64,000 nt of DNA from NCBI RefSeq assembly GCF_002879865.1, contig NZ_PNXY01000004.1, forward strand, positions 124,001 to 188,000, given 5' to 3'. A model generated the notes under the pieces. The model saw only the letters and a list, made by a program, of their open reading frames with translations. It made no database searches and had not been told where the DNA came from. The DNA is from Paraburkholderia rhynchosiae. GTDB taxonomy: Bacteria > Pseudomonadota > Gammaproteobacteria > Burkholderiales > Burkholderiaceae. Position 1 is the stretch's first letter; each line of letters opens with the position of its first letter. Of this stretch, positions 1 to 8,495 are shown piece by piece. The translations under genes were made by a program, and so were the position numbers.

Positions 1-531
1 TATCTGCTCGACCAGTTCCTGCAAGACGGCACCAACAAGCGTACCGACGCGTACGGTGGTTCGATTGAAAACCGCGCGCGGCTGCTGCTTGAAATCGCCG
101 ACGCATGCATCGACGTGTGGGGCGCAAATCGCGTGGGCGTACACCTTGCGCCGCGCCGCGACTCGCACGACATGGCCGACTCAAATCCCGCAGCGACTTT
201 CGGTTACGTGGCCCGCGAACTCGGCAAGCGCAAGATCGCGTTTATCGCCGCGCGTGAAGCGCTCGGTGAGGACCGTCTTGGCCCACAATTGAAGAAGGAA
301 TTCGGCGGTCCCTATATCGCGAACGAAAAGTTCACGAAGGAAACCGCGCAGCAGGTACTCGATGCAGGTGAAGCGGACGCTGTGGCATGGGGTCAGTTGT
401 TTATCGCGAATCCGGATCTCGTGCGCCGCTTCGCAACCAACGCGCCGTTGAACAAGCCGAATCCCGCGACCTACTACGCGCGCGGCGAAGCGGGTTATGT
501 CGATTACCCGGCGCTCGAAACGGTGGAATAA
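1..531 (+). CDS. Alkene reductase, Old Yellow Enzyme family (C-terminal part)
   Basis: The gene enters from the left edge in frame 1 and ends at TAA 529-531, so 176 C-terminal codons are seen. The first 36 residues hold the family signature NKRTDAYGGSIENRAR, typical of FMN-dependent Old Yellow Enzymes of the NemA/XenB group, and the end holds KPNPATYYARGEAGYVDYP, their usual C-terminus. These enzymes reduce activated C=C bonds, nitroesters or N-ethylmaleimide with NAD(P)H in the cytoplasm. 'GADAVAWGQLFIANPDLVRR' is represented here by the equivalent late phosphate-binding segment around residue 128. A terminator-like hairpin follows directly. The substrate cannot be told from this fragment. 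Confidence 0.93.
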   Translation, partial: YLLDQFLQDGTNKRTDAYGGSIENRARLLLEIADACIDVWGANRVGVHLAPRRDSHDMADSNPAATFGYVARELGKRKIAFIAAREALGEDRLGPQLKKEFGGPYIANEKFTKETAQQVLDAGEADAVAWGQLFIANPDLVRRFATNAPLNKPNPATYYARGEAGYVDYPALETVE

Positions 532-557
532 GCGCGGCAACGTGCTGCTGGAAAGTG

Positions 558-607
558 GCGGGCGCTATCGGTAGCGGAGCAGTCTCCGGCGGCGCCCGCT
601 TTCTTTT
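558..607 (+). terminator. Rho-independent terminator of the Old Yellow Enzyme gene
   Basis: Arms GCGGGCGC (558-565) and GCGCCCGC (592-599) are perfect complements and are followed by the T-rich stretch TTTCTTTT. The site begins 27 bases after the stop codon at 531. Confidence 0.7.
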
Positions 608-653
608 GCATTGTGCTATGGCCGGCCGGCTCGCGCCGCGCACAGAAATAGCA

Positions 654-1187
654 TCATGCAAGATCACGCTGCATGAATACGCGTTTCGATTCATCGAGCC
701 CTCGTGCGACATGCGCGTCGCGCCTTGCGATCAAAGCCGCATCGAGTTCGGCTTCTTCGATCTCGCGGAACCCCAGACGCCGGTAATACGGTGCATTCCA
801 CGGCACTTCACGATACGTCGACAGGATGAGTCGCATAAGCTTGCGCGAACGCGCGAGTTGTGCGACCTGCTCGATCAGTGCCGCGCCGATGCGCCGCCCT
901 GCGTGCAATGGGAGCACATCGAGTTCCTGAATATAGATGCGCGCGGGCTGCGGCTCGAACATCACAAATCCGGCGCACGTTCCGTCGACATCCACCGCAA
1001 CGATGATTTCCTGCGCCGCGATTTTGCGCTCGATCAGCGCGAGACACATGGGCGGCGCGTCCGCAATACCCGACATGCCCACGCTAACGAAGCGCAGACC
1101 CGCCTCGAACTCGATCGTGCGAACGGTTTCGGCATCGTGTGGGGCCGCAAAACGGAAAGTGACGTGGGCGGGTTGTTGCATGGTCAT
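654..1187 (-). CDS. GNAT family N-acetyltransferase
   Basis: A 177-residue acyl-CoA acyltransferase fold protein. The acetyl-CoA pyrophosphate-binding segment is seen as LPLHAGRRIGAALIEQ, preceded by the beta-strand IYIQELDV, and the fold ends with the usual YYRRLGFREIEEAELD strand-turn region, as in free-living GNAT enzymes that acetylate amino groups of small molecules or proteins. The frame is open back to 1268; the ATG at 1187 (MTMQQPAHVTFRFA) is chosen because the fold starts right after it, but no strong ribosome site supports it, and ATG 1238 or 1268 remain possible. It is convergent with the Old Yellow Enzyme gene. The substrate is unknown. Confidence 0.8.
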   Translation of the reverse strand: MTMQQPAHVTFRFAAPHDAETVRTIEFEAGLRFVSVGMSGIADAPPMCLALIERKIAAQEIIVAVDVDGTCAGFVMFEPQPARIYIQELDVLPLHAGRRIGAALIEQVAQLARSRKLMRLILSTYREVPWNAPYYRRLGFREIEEAELDAALIARRDAHVARGLDESKRVFMQRDLA

Positions 1188-1314
1188 TGGATAGTTGATG
1201 TTCGGCTCGATTGCCGGCACGCCACGCGATATTGACATTAGCCCGGCGAAATAGACAAGTATCCGCATCGGCAGAGGACTAAACTGCTGAACATCCGACT
1301 ATCGTGAGACCGGC

Positions 1315-1962
1315 ATGCACCTGATGCAAATGCTGCAGATCGCCCTGCACTTCGACCAGCACCTGAGCAGTCTGATCGTGCAATACGGCACGGCCGTTTA
1401 TGCGATGCTGTTTATCGTTGTGTTCGTCGAGATCGGCTTTCTGCCGCTATTCTTCCTGCCGGGCGATCCGCTGATTTTCATTTGCGGCGGGTTGGCCGCC
1501 ACGGGCGCGCTCAACGTCTGGCTCGTGATTCCGCTGCTATTCGCGGCAACGGTGGCGGGAAGCGTGGTCGACTACGCGATTGGCCGCGCCATTGGCGAAA
1601 AAGTGTATACGGCCGACTATCGCTGGCTCGACAAGAACGCGCTGCGCAAAGCGCATGCATTCTATGAGGCGCGCGGCGGGCTGACCTTTCTGCTGTCGCC
1701 TTTCATTGCGGTCGTGCGCACCTTCGCGCCGTTCGTCGCCGGCGTCTCGCGCATGACGTTCACGCGTTTTCTGTCGTTCGTCACGGCGGGCGCGGCGCTC
1801 TGGATCGTCTCGCTTGTCGCGGCCGGCTATCTGTTCGGCAACGTGCCACTCGTGCGCGATCACATGAGTTCTATCGTGCTGCTAGGGGTTTCGCTCGGTG
1901 TGGGATCGTTGCTCGTCAGCGCGCTTTGGCGTCTGGTCAACCGCCGCTCGCGGGTTCACTGA
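1315..1962 (+). CDS. DedA family inner-membrane protein
   Basis: A 215-residue integral membrane protein of the DedA/SNARE-associated (VTT) family. The signatures are FFLPGDPLIF near residue 47, a hydrophobic re-entrant region, and the later VRTFAPFVAGVSRM followed by FLSFVTAGAALW. DedA proteins act in lipid (undecaprenyl phosphate or phospholipid) flipping and envelope homeostasis. The ATG at 1315 follows a gap of 127 bases from the divergent GNAT gene. The next gene is on the other strand, so it is probably transcribed alone. The length is normal for the family. Confidence 0.9.
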   Translation: MHLMQMLQIALHFDQHLSSLIVQYGTAVYAMLFIVVFVEIGFLPLFFLPGDPLIFICGGLAATGALNVWLVIPLLFAATVAGSVVDYAIGRAIGEKVYTADYRWLDKNALRKAHAFYEARGGLTFLLSPFIAVVRTFAPFVAGVSRMTFTRFLSFVTAGAALWIVSLVAAGYLFGNVPLVRDHMSSIVLLGVSLGVGSLLVSALWRLVNRRSRVH

Positions 1963-2025
1963 GCCAATATGCGCGAGCACTGAACAACCGGCTTCTCGGT
2001 GCACTTTCGCGGCGCTTGGGTTGCG

Positions 2026-2487
2026 TTATACCCAGCCTTCTATTTTCAGGCCGCTCGCACGTTCCGCTTCTTCGCGCGATACCGCGCGCACGGTCTGCCC
2101 GAAACTCCAGATATGTCCTTCGGGATCGCGGGCCGCATAGACACGGTCGCCGTAAAACTGATCCGCCGGTTCGCGGGTAATGATGGCGCCGGCCGCGCGC
2201 GCCCGAGCGCAATGTTCGTCGAGGCCCTCACGTAGTTGTACGTGCACCGATTGCGTGTTCTTTCCGCCAATCGAAGCCGGACTCGCGGAGTCTTCCGACC
2301 ATTCACGGCTGATCATCACGTAGCTGTCGCCGAAACGCATTTCCGAATGGGCGAGCTGCCCAGCGTCGTCGGTGATCACCATTTGCCGCGTAAAGCCGAA
2401 AGCCCGTTCGAGCCACTCCAGCGCGGCGAACGGATCCTGGTAGTACACGGCCGCGCCCAATGAGGGGCGATGCAACGATTCGCTCAT
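2026..2487 (-). CDS. VOC family protein (glyoxalase/PhnB-like)
   Basis: A 153-residue single-domain vicinal-oxygen-chelate protein. It begins PSLGAAVYYQDPFAALEWLE, the typical first beta-alpha-beta module, and ends with YAARDPEGHIWSFGQTVRAV, where the DPEGHIWSF segment holds the usual metal-ligand position. Such proteins are dioxygenases, glyoxalases or antibiotic-binding proteins, and this branch has no firm assigned reaction. The start at 2487 is supported by AAAGGG eight bases upstream. It lies head to tail, 67 bases upstream, with the small lipoprotein gene at 2555-2851 on the same strand. Confidence 0.88.
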   Translation of the reverse strand: MSESLHRPSLGAAVYYQDPFAALEWLERAFGFTRQMVITDDAGQLAHSEMRFGDSYVMISREWSEDSASPASIGGKNTQSVHVQLREGLDEHCARARAAGAIITREPADQFYGDRVYAARDPEGHIWSFGQTVRAVSREEAERASGLKIEGWV

Positions 2488-2554
2488 AGCGGTCCCTTTC
2501 TAGTCGGGCGCCAAAGCGCTCGAATGCTCATGCATTCACTCGCACGTTGGCGCG

Positions 2555-2851
2555 TTATTGACTGCCCGAGGCGGCGCTTGCCGCACTGCCGGGCATGCCA
2601 GGCATACTCGCTGCCGCTGCCGCGCTGCTCGCTGTCCCGGGGCCTCCCATCGCCGCGAGACCGCTTGCGCGCTTGGCGGCGTCGCTTTGACCACTCGTTC
2701 CATTCGCGCCCGCGGAGTTGCTCATCACACCGCTGCTGCCGGAACTCATGGTGTCCTTGCTGGTGTCATCGACCTTCTTGCAACCGGACGCGCCGATTGC
2801 CAGTGCGGCAATCGATACGGCCAGCAACGCGCGTTTTAGATCCCAATGCAT
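2555..2851 (-). CDS. Small Ser/Ala-rich lipoprotein
   Basis: A 98-residue protein with a lipoprotein signal: MHWDLKRALL, a hydrophobic stretch, then the lipobox GASGC at residues 20-24. After the cysteine comes KKVDDTSKDT and a low-complexity tail rich in Ser, Ala, Gly and Met. It is expected to be lipid-anchored in the periplasm or outer membrane. Nothing catalytic is visible. Similar tiny lipoproteins are common and poorly conserved in Burkholderiaceae. It is divergent from the gene at 3034. Confidence 0.75.
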   Translation of the reverse strand: MHWDLKRALLAVSIAALAIGASGCKKVDDTSKDTMSSGSSGVMSNSAGANGTSGQSDAAKRASGLAAMGGPGTASSAAAAASMPGMPGSAASAASGSQ

Positions 2852-3033
2852 GGTAGCACCCGTTCGGTTCGTCGCGCGGGGCGCGGCATGTATTCTTCAA
2901 TGGTTCGTCGGTATCGCGGGCGCAGCATCGGGCGTGCCTGGCCACGCATCGGCGCTTCGCGCGCGACGCGGCAAGCCGCTTGCTTCGACGCTAATCTCAC
3001 GCAAACAAAACCGCACGCGAAAGGAGAGGAACC

Positions 3034-3477
3034 ATGCTGCTCAGCGACGGAGAACTTGCGCGTCTCGACGGAGTTGCGCCGTTTCTGGAGAGCGAGGCCA
3101 GGACCTCACTCACCTTTGCACCGGAGTACGAAGTGACGGCCGAGCTGCAAGCGCATCTGCAACCGGGCTTGCGTGTTCGTGCGCCGGCTGTGCACGCGGC
3201 GGCTCGCGCTCCGGATTCGGATTCCAATCCCGATCCCGATAAGCCGCCCTATCCGCTCAATCTGTTTGTCGGCCTACCGCTCGACGAATTGCGTAATCTC
3301 GCGCACGCCGACGACATGGCGCGCGAGGCGATGATCGCGCGCTTCGGTGCCACATTCGCGCCGCGTCTGCTGCGCGCGATCGAAACCGGAACGCCGGGCG
3401 CAATCAATCTTGACGCCGGCGTGCAAAACGAACCGGGCACCTTGTCAGTGATGCTTGAGGCGCTGTCCGAATTGTGA
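3034..3477 (+). CDS. Hypothetical protein, Pro/Asp-rich centre
   Basis: A 147-residue protein I do not recognise. The start is well supported by AAAGGAGAGG ending four bases before the ATG. The N-terminal half is acidic and amphipathic, then a hinge DSDSNPDPDKPPYP (near residues 63-76) leads to a helical C-terminal half with MAREAMIARFGATFAP. There is no signal peptide or membrane segment, so it is probably cytoplasmic. It stands alone between a divergent lipoprotein gene and the convergent DUF2795 gene. A weak copy of the promoter-like element seen at 22709 and 57645 (CGCTTGCTTCG, 2977-2987) lies 46 bases upstream. Confidence 0.6.
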   Translation: MLLSDGELARLDGVAPFLESEARTSLTFAPEYEVTAELQAHLQPGLRVRAPAVHAAARAPDSDSNPDPDKPPYPLNLFVGLPLDELRNLAHADDMAREAMIARFGATFAPRLLRAIETGTPGAINLDAGVQNEPGTLSVMLEALSEL

Positions 3478-3601
3478 CGTTCGCGCCGCTCCGGACCGGC
3501 ACAACGCGCGCAACTGCTGAACCCGCGCAGTCCTGACTGCCGGCACAGCTGGCCAGCACAAGCTTGTAGTTACTTCCGCGTGCTTGCAGATTTGACAGCG
3601 G

Positions 3602-3636
3602 ACGGCGGCGCGTCGCGTGCTCACGCGTGCGCCGTT
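3602..3636 (+). terminator. Terminator-like hairpin between convergent genes
   Basis: ACGGCG (3602-3607) pairs with CGCCGT (3630-3635), with a second inner pairing CGCGTG/CACGCG, followed by TTTCCT. It lies between convergent genes ending at 3477 and 3672 and could serve the first. There is no long T-run, so the call is tentative. Confidence 0.4.
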
Positions 3637-3671
3637 TCCTGATCGTCACTCCTGAGCGTCATTCCTCGCCG

Positions 3672-3893
3672 TCATTCATTACCCACGCCCTTCGATACCT
3701 CCGCGGGACTCCCATACTCCTGCTCCGGCAGGCGTTCCAGCGCGTCGAGTACTTCGTCGTCGGCGCCGTTGCCTTTCGCCGTATCGAGCAGACTCGCTTT
3801 GTCAGCGGGGTACGAGGCGCCCTTCAAAGCCTTCTGGACATCGATGAATTTGCGGATCGGACCGCCGTTCGAATTCGTCCTGGACGTTGGCAT
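3672..3893 (-). CDS. DUF2795 domain protein
   Basis: A 73-residue protein. The second half carries the compact helical motif of DUF2795: KALKGASYPADKASLL, then a loop NGADDEV and LDALERLPEQEYGSPAEV. Members are small cytoplasmic proteins of unknown function, often stress-induced. A start at 3908 (MKEMHMPTSR) is also open, but the ATG at 3893 has GAAGGAG seven bases upstream, so it is preferred. It is divergent from the hybrid kinase gene at 4098, and its body rules out the upstream start codons of that kinase. Confidence 0.85.
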   Translation of the reverse strand: MPTSRTNSNGGPIRKFIDVQKALKGASYPADKASLLDTAKGNGADDEVLDALERLPEQEYGSPAEVSKGVGNE

Positions 3894-4097
3894 GTGCATC
3901 TCCTTCACGTTCGCGATCTAAGTGGCAGACGATGCAGCATCGCGCGTTCCTTGCGACCCTGTGGAAGGTTTCGTGCCGCGACGAAGATGCGGCTCGGCAT
4001 CTGCCGCATCGGGAATGAATCTGGCTCGTCATACGCATTAGGCCGCCGCAACACGAGCGGCTCACTTTCGTCACCCAAGCAAGCAAGGGATCTTGCC

Positions 4098-6266
4098 GTG
4101 AGCACTGCGGACCGCGAAGCCATTCTTGTCAACCAGCAAGCGATTCTGGCGCGATTCGGCGAACTTGCGCTTCGCTCGGATGATCTTGATGAGATTCTCA
4201 GCGAAGCATGCCGGCTCGTCGCCGAAGCGCTGCAAACGGATATGGCGAAGGTCATGGAATTGCAGAAGGACCGCATCACCCTCATCGTGCGTGCGGGCGT
4301 CGGCTGGCCGCCCGGCGTAGTCGGCCAGGCGCGGGCGCGAGCGGAGCGCGGCTCATCCGAGGGCTATGCGCTGCAAACAGGCAAGCCTGCTATTTCCCCT
4401 GACATCGCCAATGAAAAGCGCTTCCGTTACTCGCAGTTCATCGTCGATGCGGGCGTGAAGGCGCTCATCAACGTCGTCATTCTTGGCGGAAAAGACCGGC
4501 CGGCGTACGGCGTGTTGCAAGTGGACAGCCGCAAGCCGCGCGACTTCAGCGACGCCGACACCGAATTTCTGCGCTCGTACGCGAACCTGCTCGCCGCGGC
4601 CGTCGAGCGGCTTCGAATCGCCGCCGAAACGCGCAAGCATGCCATTTCGCTGCGGGAGAGCGAGGAGCGCTATCGCATGCTGGCAACGCAGATTCCGCAA
4701 CTGGTTTTCACTTCCATGAGTACCGGCGAGCGTACATGGGGCAGTCCGCAGTGGATCGAATACAGCGGCATTTCAGAAGAAAACAGTCTCGGCCTTGGAT
4801 GGCTCGAAGGGATTCATCCAGACGATCGCGAGGCGACGATGGCGGCGTGGAGCACGTGCGAGGCGAAAGGAGAATATGCAGTCGAGCACCGCATCCGTCG
4901 CGCGTCCGACGGCGCCTACCGCTGGTTCCAGACGCGCGCAACGCCGGTCCGCGCCGAAGGCCGCACGGTGACGTGGCTCGGCACATCGACGGATATGGAA
5001 GAGCAGGCTCGCGCACGTGAAGCGCTCGAACGCAGCAGCGAGGAACTCGAAAGACGCGTCTCCGAGCGCACGGCGGAATTGCAGCGGGCGCTCGATACGC
5101 TTCATCGCGAAAGCCGCGAACGCTCGCGCGCCGAAGAACGTCTGCGCCACAGCGAAAAACTGAAGGCGATTGGCCAGCTCACCGGCGGCATCGCTCACGA
5201 CTTCAATAACATGCTGCAGGCCATCATGAGCTGCCTGAGCCTGATTCGCGTACGCATGCAGCAGGGCCGGCCAACCGACGTCGTCACGCTCGTCGAGCGG
5301 GCGGAGAAAGGCGCGGTCCGTGCGGCGACGCTGACCCACAGGCTGCTCGCGTTTGGCCGGCAGCAGACGCTCGAACCGCGCCTGGTAAGCCTCGATGCGG
5401 TCGCACACGACATGGAGGATATGATTCGCCGGGTTGTCGGCGCGGGCATCAATGTGGAACTGAAGCTCGGCGACGGAACCTGGCTCGTGCAATGCGACCC
5501 GAACCAGATGGAAAGCGCGCTGGTGAATCTATGTGTGAACGCTCGCGATGCGATGCCGGACGGCGGCTGGCTCACCATCAGCACGAGCGAAGTCGTCCTG
5601 AACGAAGCCGACGTCACCGGATTCGAAGAGGCGCAGCCGGGACGTTACTGCTGCATTGCGGTGTCCGACACCGGCACCGGCATGTCGCCAAAGGTCGTGG
5701 AGCATGCCTTTGAACCGTTCTTCACGACGAAGCCGTCGGGCCAGGGCGTCGGCCTTGGCCTCAGTCAGATTTATGGCTTCGTCAGGCAATCCGGCGGCAT
5801 CGTGCAGATGGAGACGGCCCTGGGCAAAGGCACGACCGTGCGCCTGTGCATGCCGGCTTCCGTGCAAAGAGAAGATGTGGAGGAAAACCGCAACGACCCC
5901 GCGAAAACCATCGTGCTTGTCGAGGACGAAGAGATCGTCCGCGAAGTCACCGCGGAACAATTGCGGGAACAGGGTTATCGCGTGCTCGAAGCGGATAGTG
6001 GCGCCGCTGCGTTGAGGCTCCTGCATGCGGGCGCCCGTTTCGACCTGCTCATCAGCGACGTGGCTCTGCCCGGCACGATGAACGGACGGCAAATCGCGGA
6101 ATCCGTCAGACAACGCTATCCGTGGATGCCGGTTATTCTCGTCACCGGTTATGCGCCGGGCGATGCGCTCTCGGATATGGAAGTGATCCGCAAACCCTTT
6201 CGTCCAGAAGTACTGGCCGACCGGGTGCGCGCCAAACTCGAGCAATTGCGAACGGACGTGGATTAA
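4098..6266 (+). CDS. Hybrid sensor histidine kinase (GAF-PAS-HisKA-HATPase-REC)
   Basis: A 722-residue soluble kinase. Order of domains: GAF (about 20-165), PAS (about 185-300, with RYRMLATQIPQLVF), a coiled-coil linker rich in Glu/Arg, HisKA with H-box GQLTGGIAHDFNN (phospho-acceptor His367), HATPase with N box NLCVNARDAMPDGG and G boxes DTGTGMSP and GVGLGLS, and a C-terminal receiver (about 603-722, Asp654 in LLISDVALPG). The frame is open to 3627, but the GTG at 4098, after AAGGGA, is chosen because the frame upstream lies antisense to the DUF2795 gene. There is no transmembrane segment and no response-regulator gene next to it, so it is an orphan of unknown cytoplasmic signal. The PAS-HisKA arrangement suggests transfer to a separate HPt protein or regulator. 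Confidence 0.93.
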   Translation: MSTADREAILVNQQAILARFGELALRSDDLDEILSEACRLVAEALQTDMAKVMELQKDRITLIVRAGVGWPPGVVGQARARAERGSSEGYALQTGKPAISPDIANEKRFRYSQFIVDAGVKALINVVILGGKDRPAYGVLQVDSRKPRDFSDADTEFLRSYANLLAAAVERLRIAAETRKHAISLRESEERYRMLATQIPQLVFTSMSTGERTWGSPQWIEYSGISEENSLGLGWLEGIHPDDREATMAAWSTCEAKGEYAVEHRIRRASDGAYRWFQTRATPVRAEGRTVTWLGTSTDMEEQARAREALERSSEELERRVSERTAELQRALDTLHRESRERSRAEERLRHSEKLKAIGQLTGGIAHDFNNMLQAIMSCLSLIRVRMQQGRPTDVVTLVERAEKGAVRAATLTHRLLAFGRQQTLEPRLVSLDAVAHDMEDMIRRVVGAGINVELKLGDGTWLVQCDPNQMESALVNLCVNARDAMPDGGWLTISTSEVVLNEADVTGFEEAQPGRYCCIAVSDTGTGMSPKVVEHAFEPFFTTKPSGQGVGLGLSQIYGFVRQSGGIVQMETALGKGTTVRLCMPASVQREDVEENRNDPAKTIVLVEDEEIVREVTAEQLREQGYRVLEADSGAAALRLLHAGARFDLLISDVALPGTMNGRQIAESVRQRYPWMPVILVTGYAPGDALSDMEVIRKPFRPEVLADRVRAKLEQLRTDVD

Positions 6267-6330
6267 ATTATTCAGCCTCCACACGCGGCGATTTGCCGTT
6301 ACTTTTTATTGATCACGCAGATCGAACTCC

Positions 6331-6546
6331 ATGCCAGTTTACGACTACGAGTGCACCGAATGCGGCGGCTTTGAAACCGTTCGCCGCATCGCCGAAAGAG
6401 ACGAACCCGCGCTCTGTCCGCAGTGTGGAGAGGCCGCAGCGCGTGTTGTCATCGGTGCGCCCTCGCTCGGCGGCGGTTCGCCGGACACCCGCGAGCAAAC
6501 GGGAAGTTATGGCATGCGCCACCGCGGCGGGTGTTCGTGTTGTTGA
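6331..6546 (+). CDS. FmdB-type zinc ribbon protein
   Basis: A 71-residue protein starting MPVYDYECTECGGFETVRRI, the classic N-terminus of the FmdB regulatory family. Two CxxC knuckles are present (CTEC at 8-11 and CPQC near 29-32) for one zinc ion. The tail is Gly-rich and ends GGCSCC, a second Cys cluster that may bind metal. Family members were linked to formamidase gene regulation, but most have no known role. It follows the hybrid kinase by 64 bases on the same strand and may share its transcript. Confidence 0.9.
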   Translation: MPVYDYECTECGGFETVRRIAERDEPALCPQCGEAAARVVIGAPSLGGGSPDTREQTGSYGMRHRGGCSCC

Positions 6547-6630
6547 AGCTGGAGCCGCTTTAGCGGGAATAGCAAAGCCCCGGCACACAGTGTGCTACGA
6601 ATGCAGAAAGGGCAATTCTCGGAGAAACAA

Positions 6631-7146
6631 ATGCGACAAGGAGAAGCGGGGTCCAGCGCGGACAGTATCGATACCGTTCCGCCGACGTCTAGCCCTGCCT
6701 ACGCGGCGAGCAATCCGGTCACGCGAGCGTTCGACGCTTTCGCGAGTTCCGTCACGCGACTTGCCGGTTCGCCAATTGCGTTCGGGCTCGCTATGATCAC
6801 CATCATCGTCTGGGCTGTGACAGGTCCGGTATTTCACTTCTCCGACGCGTGGCAACTAGTTATCAACACTGGCACCACGATCATCACTTTTCTGATGGTC
6901 TTTCTGATCCAGCAAAGTCAGAACAAGGACAGTGTCGCGATGCATCTGAAGCTCAACGAATTGCTGGCCTCTCATCGTGCGGCGAATAATCAGTTGATCG
7001 GTATTGAAGACGCGTCGGAAGACGACCTGCGCCGGCTCGCCGCCGCGTATCTGCGGCTGGCTAGCCGGGTCGGCGCGCATGGCAAGGAAACCGTCGACGT
7101 GGACGCGTGCGTTGAAAAGGGCACGCAGCATCCGCGGCCGAAATAA
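6631..7146 (+). CDS. Low-affinity iron permease-like membrane protein
   Basis: A 171-residue protein. After a disordered N-terminus, AFDAFASSVTRLAGSPIAF leads into two close membrane segments (ITIIVWAVTGPVF and TTIITFLMVFLIQ) ending in QQSQNKDS, then a soluble helix AMHLKLNELLASHRAANN. This is the pattern of the low-affinity iron permease family, a two-TM protein of uncertain transport role. The ATG at 6631 has GGAG six bases upstream and is preferred over ATG 6592. Convergent with the ParB-like gene, with only five bases between stop codons. Confidence 0.85.
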   Translation: MRQGEAGSSADSIDTVPPTSSPAYAASNPVTRAFDAFASSVTRLAGSPIAFGLAMITIIVWAVTGPVFHFSDAWQLVINTGTTIITFLMVFLIQQSQNKDSVAMHLKLNELLASHRAANNQLIGIEDASEDDLRRLAAAYLRLASRVGAHGKETVDVDACVEKGTQHPRPK

Positions 7147-7151
7147 GGTGC

Positions 7152-7784
7152 TTAATCCTGCGCGTGGCCGGCTTTGGATGCGGCGCCCTGCTCATCATCA
7201 GGACCGATATAGCCGGGCAGGCCGAGGGCTGTCCTGCTTTGAGCGAGTTCAACCGCTCGTTGTACGAGCGCGTTGTATTCGGCGTCGTTCGCGGGAAGCG
7301 GCAGCATGTGCCGGAACAGATCCGCCCAGCGAAACTCCGCCAACGGCACATTCGTCTTCCGATAACCGCCAGCATCGCGCACCGACGCGGCAAGACTGCG
7401 GAATTCATCGTCGATCATGTCCCACAGATGCGGCGGCATGTCGGCGAAAGAGACCCGCTGGCCGCGTTGATCGTACGGATAGGTCCAACGGTTGTCTTCG
7501 AGCGTAAGCCAGAATTCGGCCGGCGAGGATGTCGACAGATCCCTGACCAGCACGACGGGTGCCGACTTTATGTCGGCATGCCATAGCGCCGCAGCGACGT
7601 GATGATGATCGATAGCGAACGAATCACCGCCGGGCCCGAGAACGATCGGGACAGGCTTTTCCGCAATGGCCATCTCGAGATCGTGACCGGACAACGACTG
7701 ATAGGACCTCGTTTTCTCCTGTATCTCGCGCAATCCGCGAGTCACTTGCGTCGGGCGCAAACGCTCGATGTCCAGCGTCTTCAT
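7152..7784 (-). CDS. ParB/sulfiredoxin-fold protein (ParBc_2 type)
   Basis: A 210-residue protein resembling putative ParB-like nucleases. The N-terminal LRPTQVTRGLREIQEK and the conserved AIDHHHVAAALWH near residue 58 form the nucleotide-binding ParB/Srx core, where the His-His-His run replaces the GERR box of true partition ParB. No helix-turn-helix DNA-binding domain follows, and no parA is near, so it is not a chromosome-partition protein. The start has GGGAG upstream at good spacing. The role is unknown; nuclease or NTPase activity is only a family-level guess. Confidence 0.75.
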   Translation of the reverse strand: MKTLDIERLRPTQVTRGLREIQEKTRSYQSLSGHDLEMAIAEKPVPIVLGPGGDSFAIDHHHVAAALWHADIKSAPVVLVRDLSTSSPAEFWLTLEDNRWTYPYDQRGQRVSFADMPPHLWDMIDDEFRSLAASVRDAGGYRKTNVPLAEFRWADLFRHMLPLPANDAEYNALVQRAVELAQSRTALGLPGYIGPDDEQGAASKAGHAQD

Positions 7785-7861
7785 CGATGTCTCCCATCGT
7801 GGATGTCCCTGCTCGACGACTCGCGCCTTCGCTCATAGGGGGCTGCTCGCCCTGAGCGCGC

Positions 7862-8155
7862 TCACCGCTCGGGGTTCAGCAGATCCGCCGCAACGACGTC
7901 CGCGCCCTTGCGCGCCGCCGCCTCGCGTGCTTCGAGCGCGGTCTCGAACGGTCCGATCATGGGCGCGCCGTCGTACGGAAAGATCAGACGGTCGTCCGTG
8001 GTCCGCACGACTTTCAGGTCGCCGGTGAACGTGCCCGTCGCGGTGCGTCGATAGGTCGGGTAGATCCTGTAATCGCTTGCGGTGGCGGGTGTACCGTCGG
8101 GCGATGCAAGATCCCGCAGCGAACTATTATGAAAGTGCAACTTCCTTCTCACCAT
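7862..8155 (-). CDS. Small conserved Burkholderiaceae protein (DUF6723-like)
   Basis: A 97-residue protein. The core SDYRIYPTYRRTATGTFTGD, then VRTTDDRLIFPYDGAP and IGPFETALEAREAAARKGAD, resembles short conserved Burkholderia proteins that I recall as DUF6723; this family name is from memory. It looks like one beta-sheet domain with a final helix. The start at 8155 has AGGGA five bases upstream. The longer open frame from 8281 has no ribosome site and runs through an inverted repeat. Function unknown. Confidence 0.65.
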   Translation of the reverse strand: MVRRKLHFHNSSLRDLASPDGTPATASDYRIYPTYRRTATGTFTGDLKVVRTTDDRLIFPYDGAPMIGPFETALEAREAAARKGADVVAADLLNPER

Positions 8156-8233
8156 CTCAATCCCTGCAATTGCGATCGTCGGCTGTTTGTTGGCTTTGCA
8201 AAGGAACGCATAACGACGGCGCACACGCGGACA

Positions 8234-8256
8234 CGGCGCACATTGAATGTGCGCCG
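8234..8256. repeat. Perfect 10-bp inverted repeat
   Basis: CGGCGCACAT (8234-8243) and ATGTGCGCCG (8247-8256) are perfect complements with a 3-base loop. It lies between two minus-strand genes (stop at 8325, start at 8155). Without a T-run on either side it could be a terminator stem or an operator. Confidence 0.55.
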
Positions 8257-8324
8257 CGACCTCCCGCGTGATGCGGGGCATTCAGCGCCCAAGATGAGGC
8301 GCCGGCAAAACTTTCAGCAGCGAA

Positions 8325-8450
8325 TCAAGGCTGACGTTGGCCACCCTGATGCTGAGGCGTCTTCTGCTGATTCTGCTGTTGCTGCCCGTTCTGCTTGCCC
8401 GCGTTCTTCGGATTGCCCGGTTGCGTATTGGATTGCTTCGGATCGTTCAT
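8325..8450 (-). CDS. 41-residue Gln/Asn-rich small protein
   Basis: A very short gene that length filters would miss. It starts MNDPKQSNTQPGNPKNAGKQ and continues NGQQQQNQQKTPQHQGG, so it is almost wholly disordered and polar. AAAGGAG lies six bases before the ATG, an ideal ribosome site, which is the main support. Similar tiny Gln-rich proteins are frequent in Paraburkholderia, with no known role. It is the middle member of a same-strand run with the GFA-type gene upstream and the 97-residue gene downstream. Confidence 0.6.
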   Translation of the reverse strand: MNDPKQSNTQPGNPKNAGKQNGQQQQNQQKTPQHQGGQRQP

Positions 8451-8495
8451 CTCGGCTCCTTTACCTGAAAGTCACGGCCGCTCGTCGTTCCTCGA

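Noticed and set aside
3627..4097. An N-terminal extension of the first hybrid kinase
   Set aside because: It is antisense to the DUF2795 gene and has no domain; the GTG at 4098 begins the GAF module.
7152..7784. Partition protein ParB with an associated parS/origin region
   Set aside because: No helix-turn-helix domain, no parA and no repeated sites nearby; the protein matches only the ParB/Srx core.
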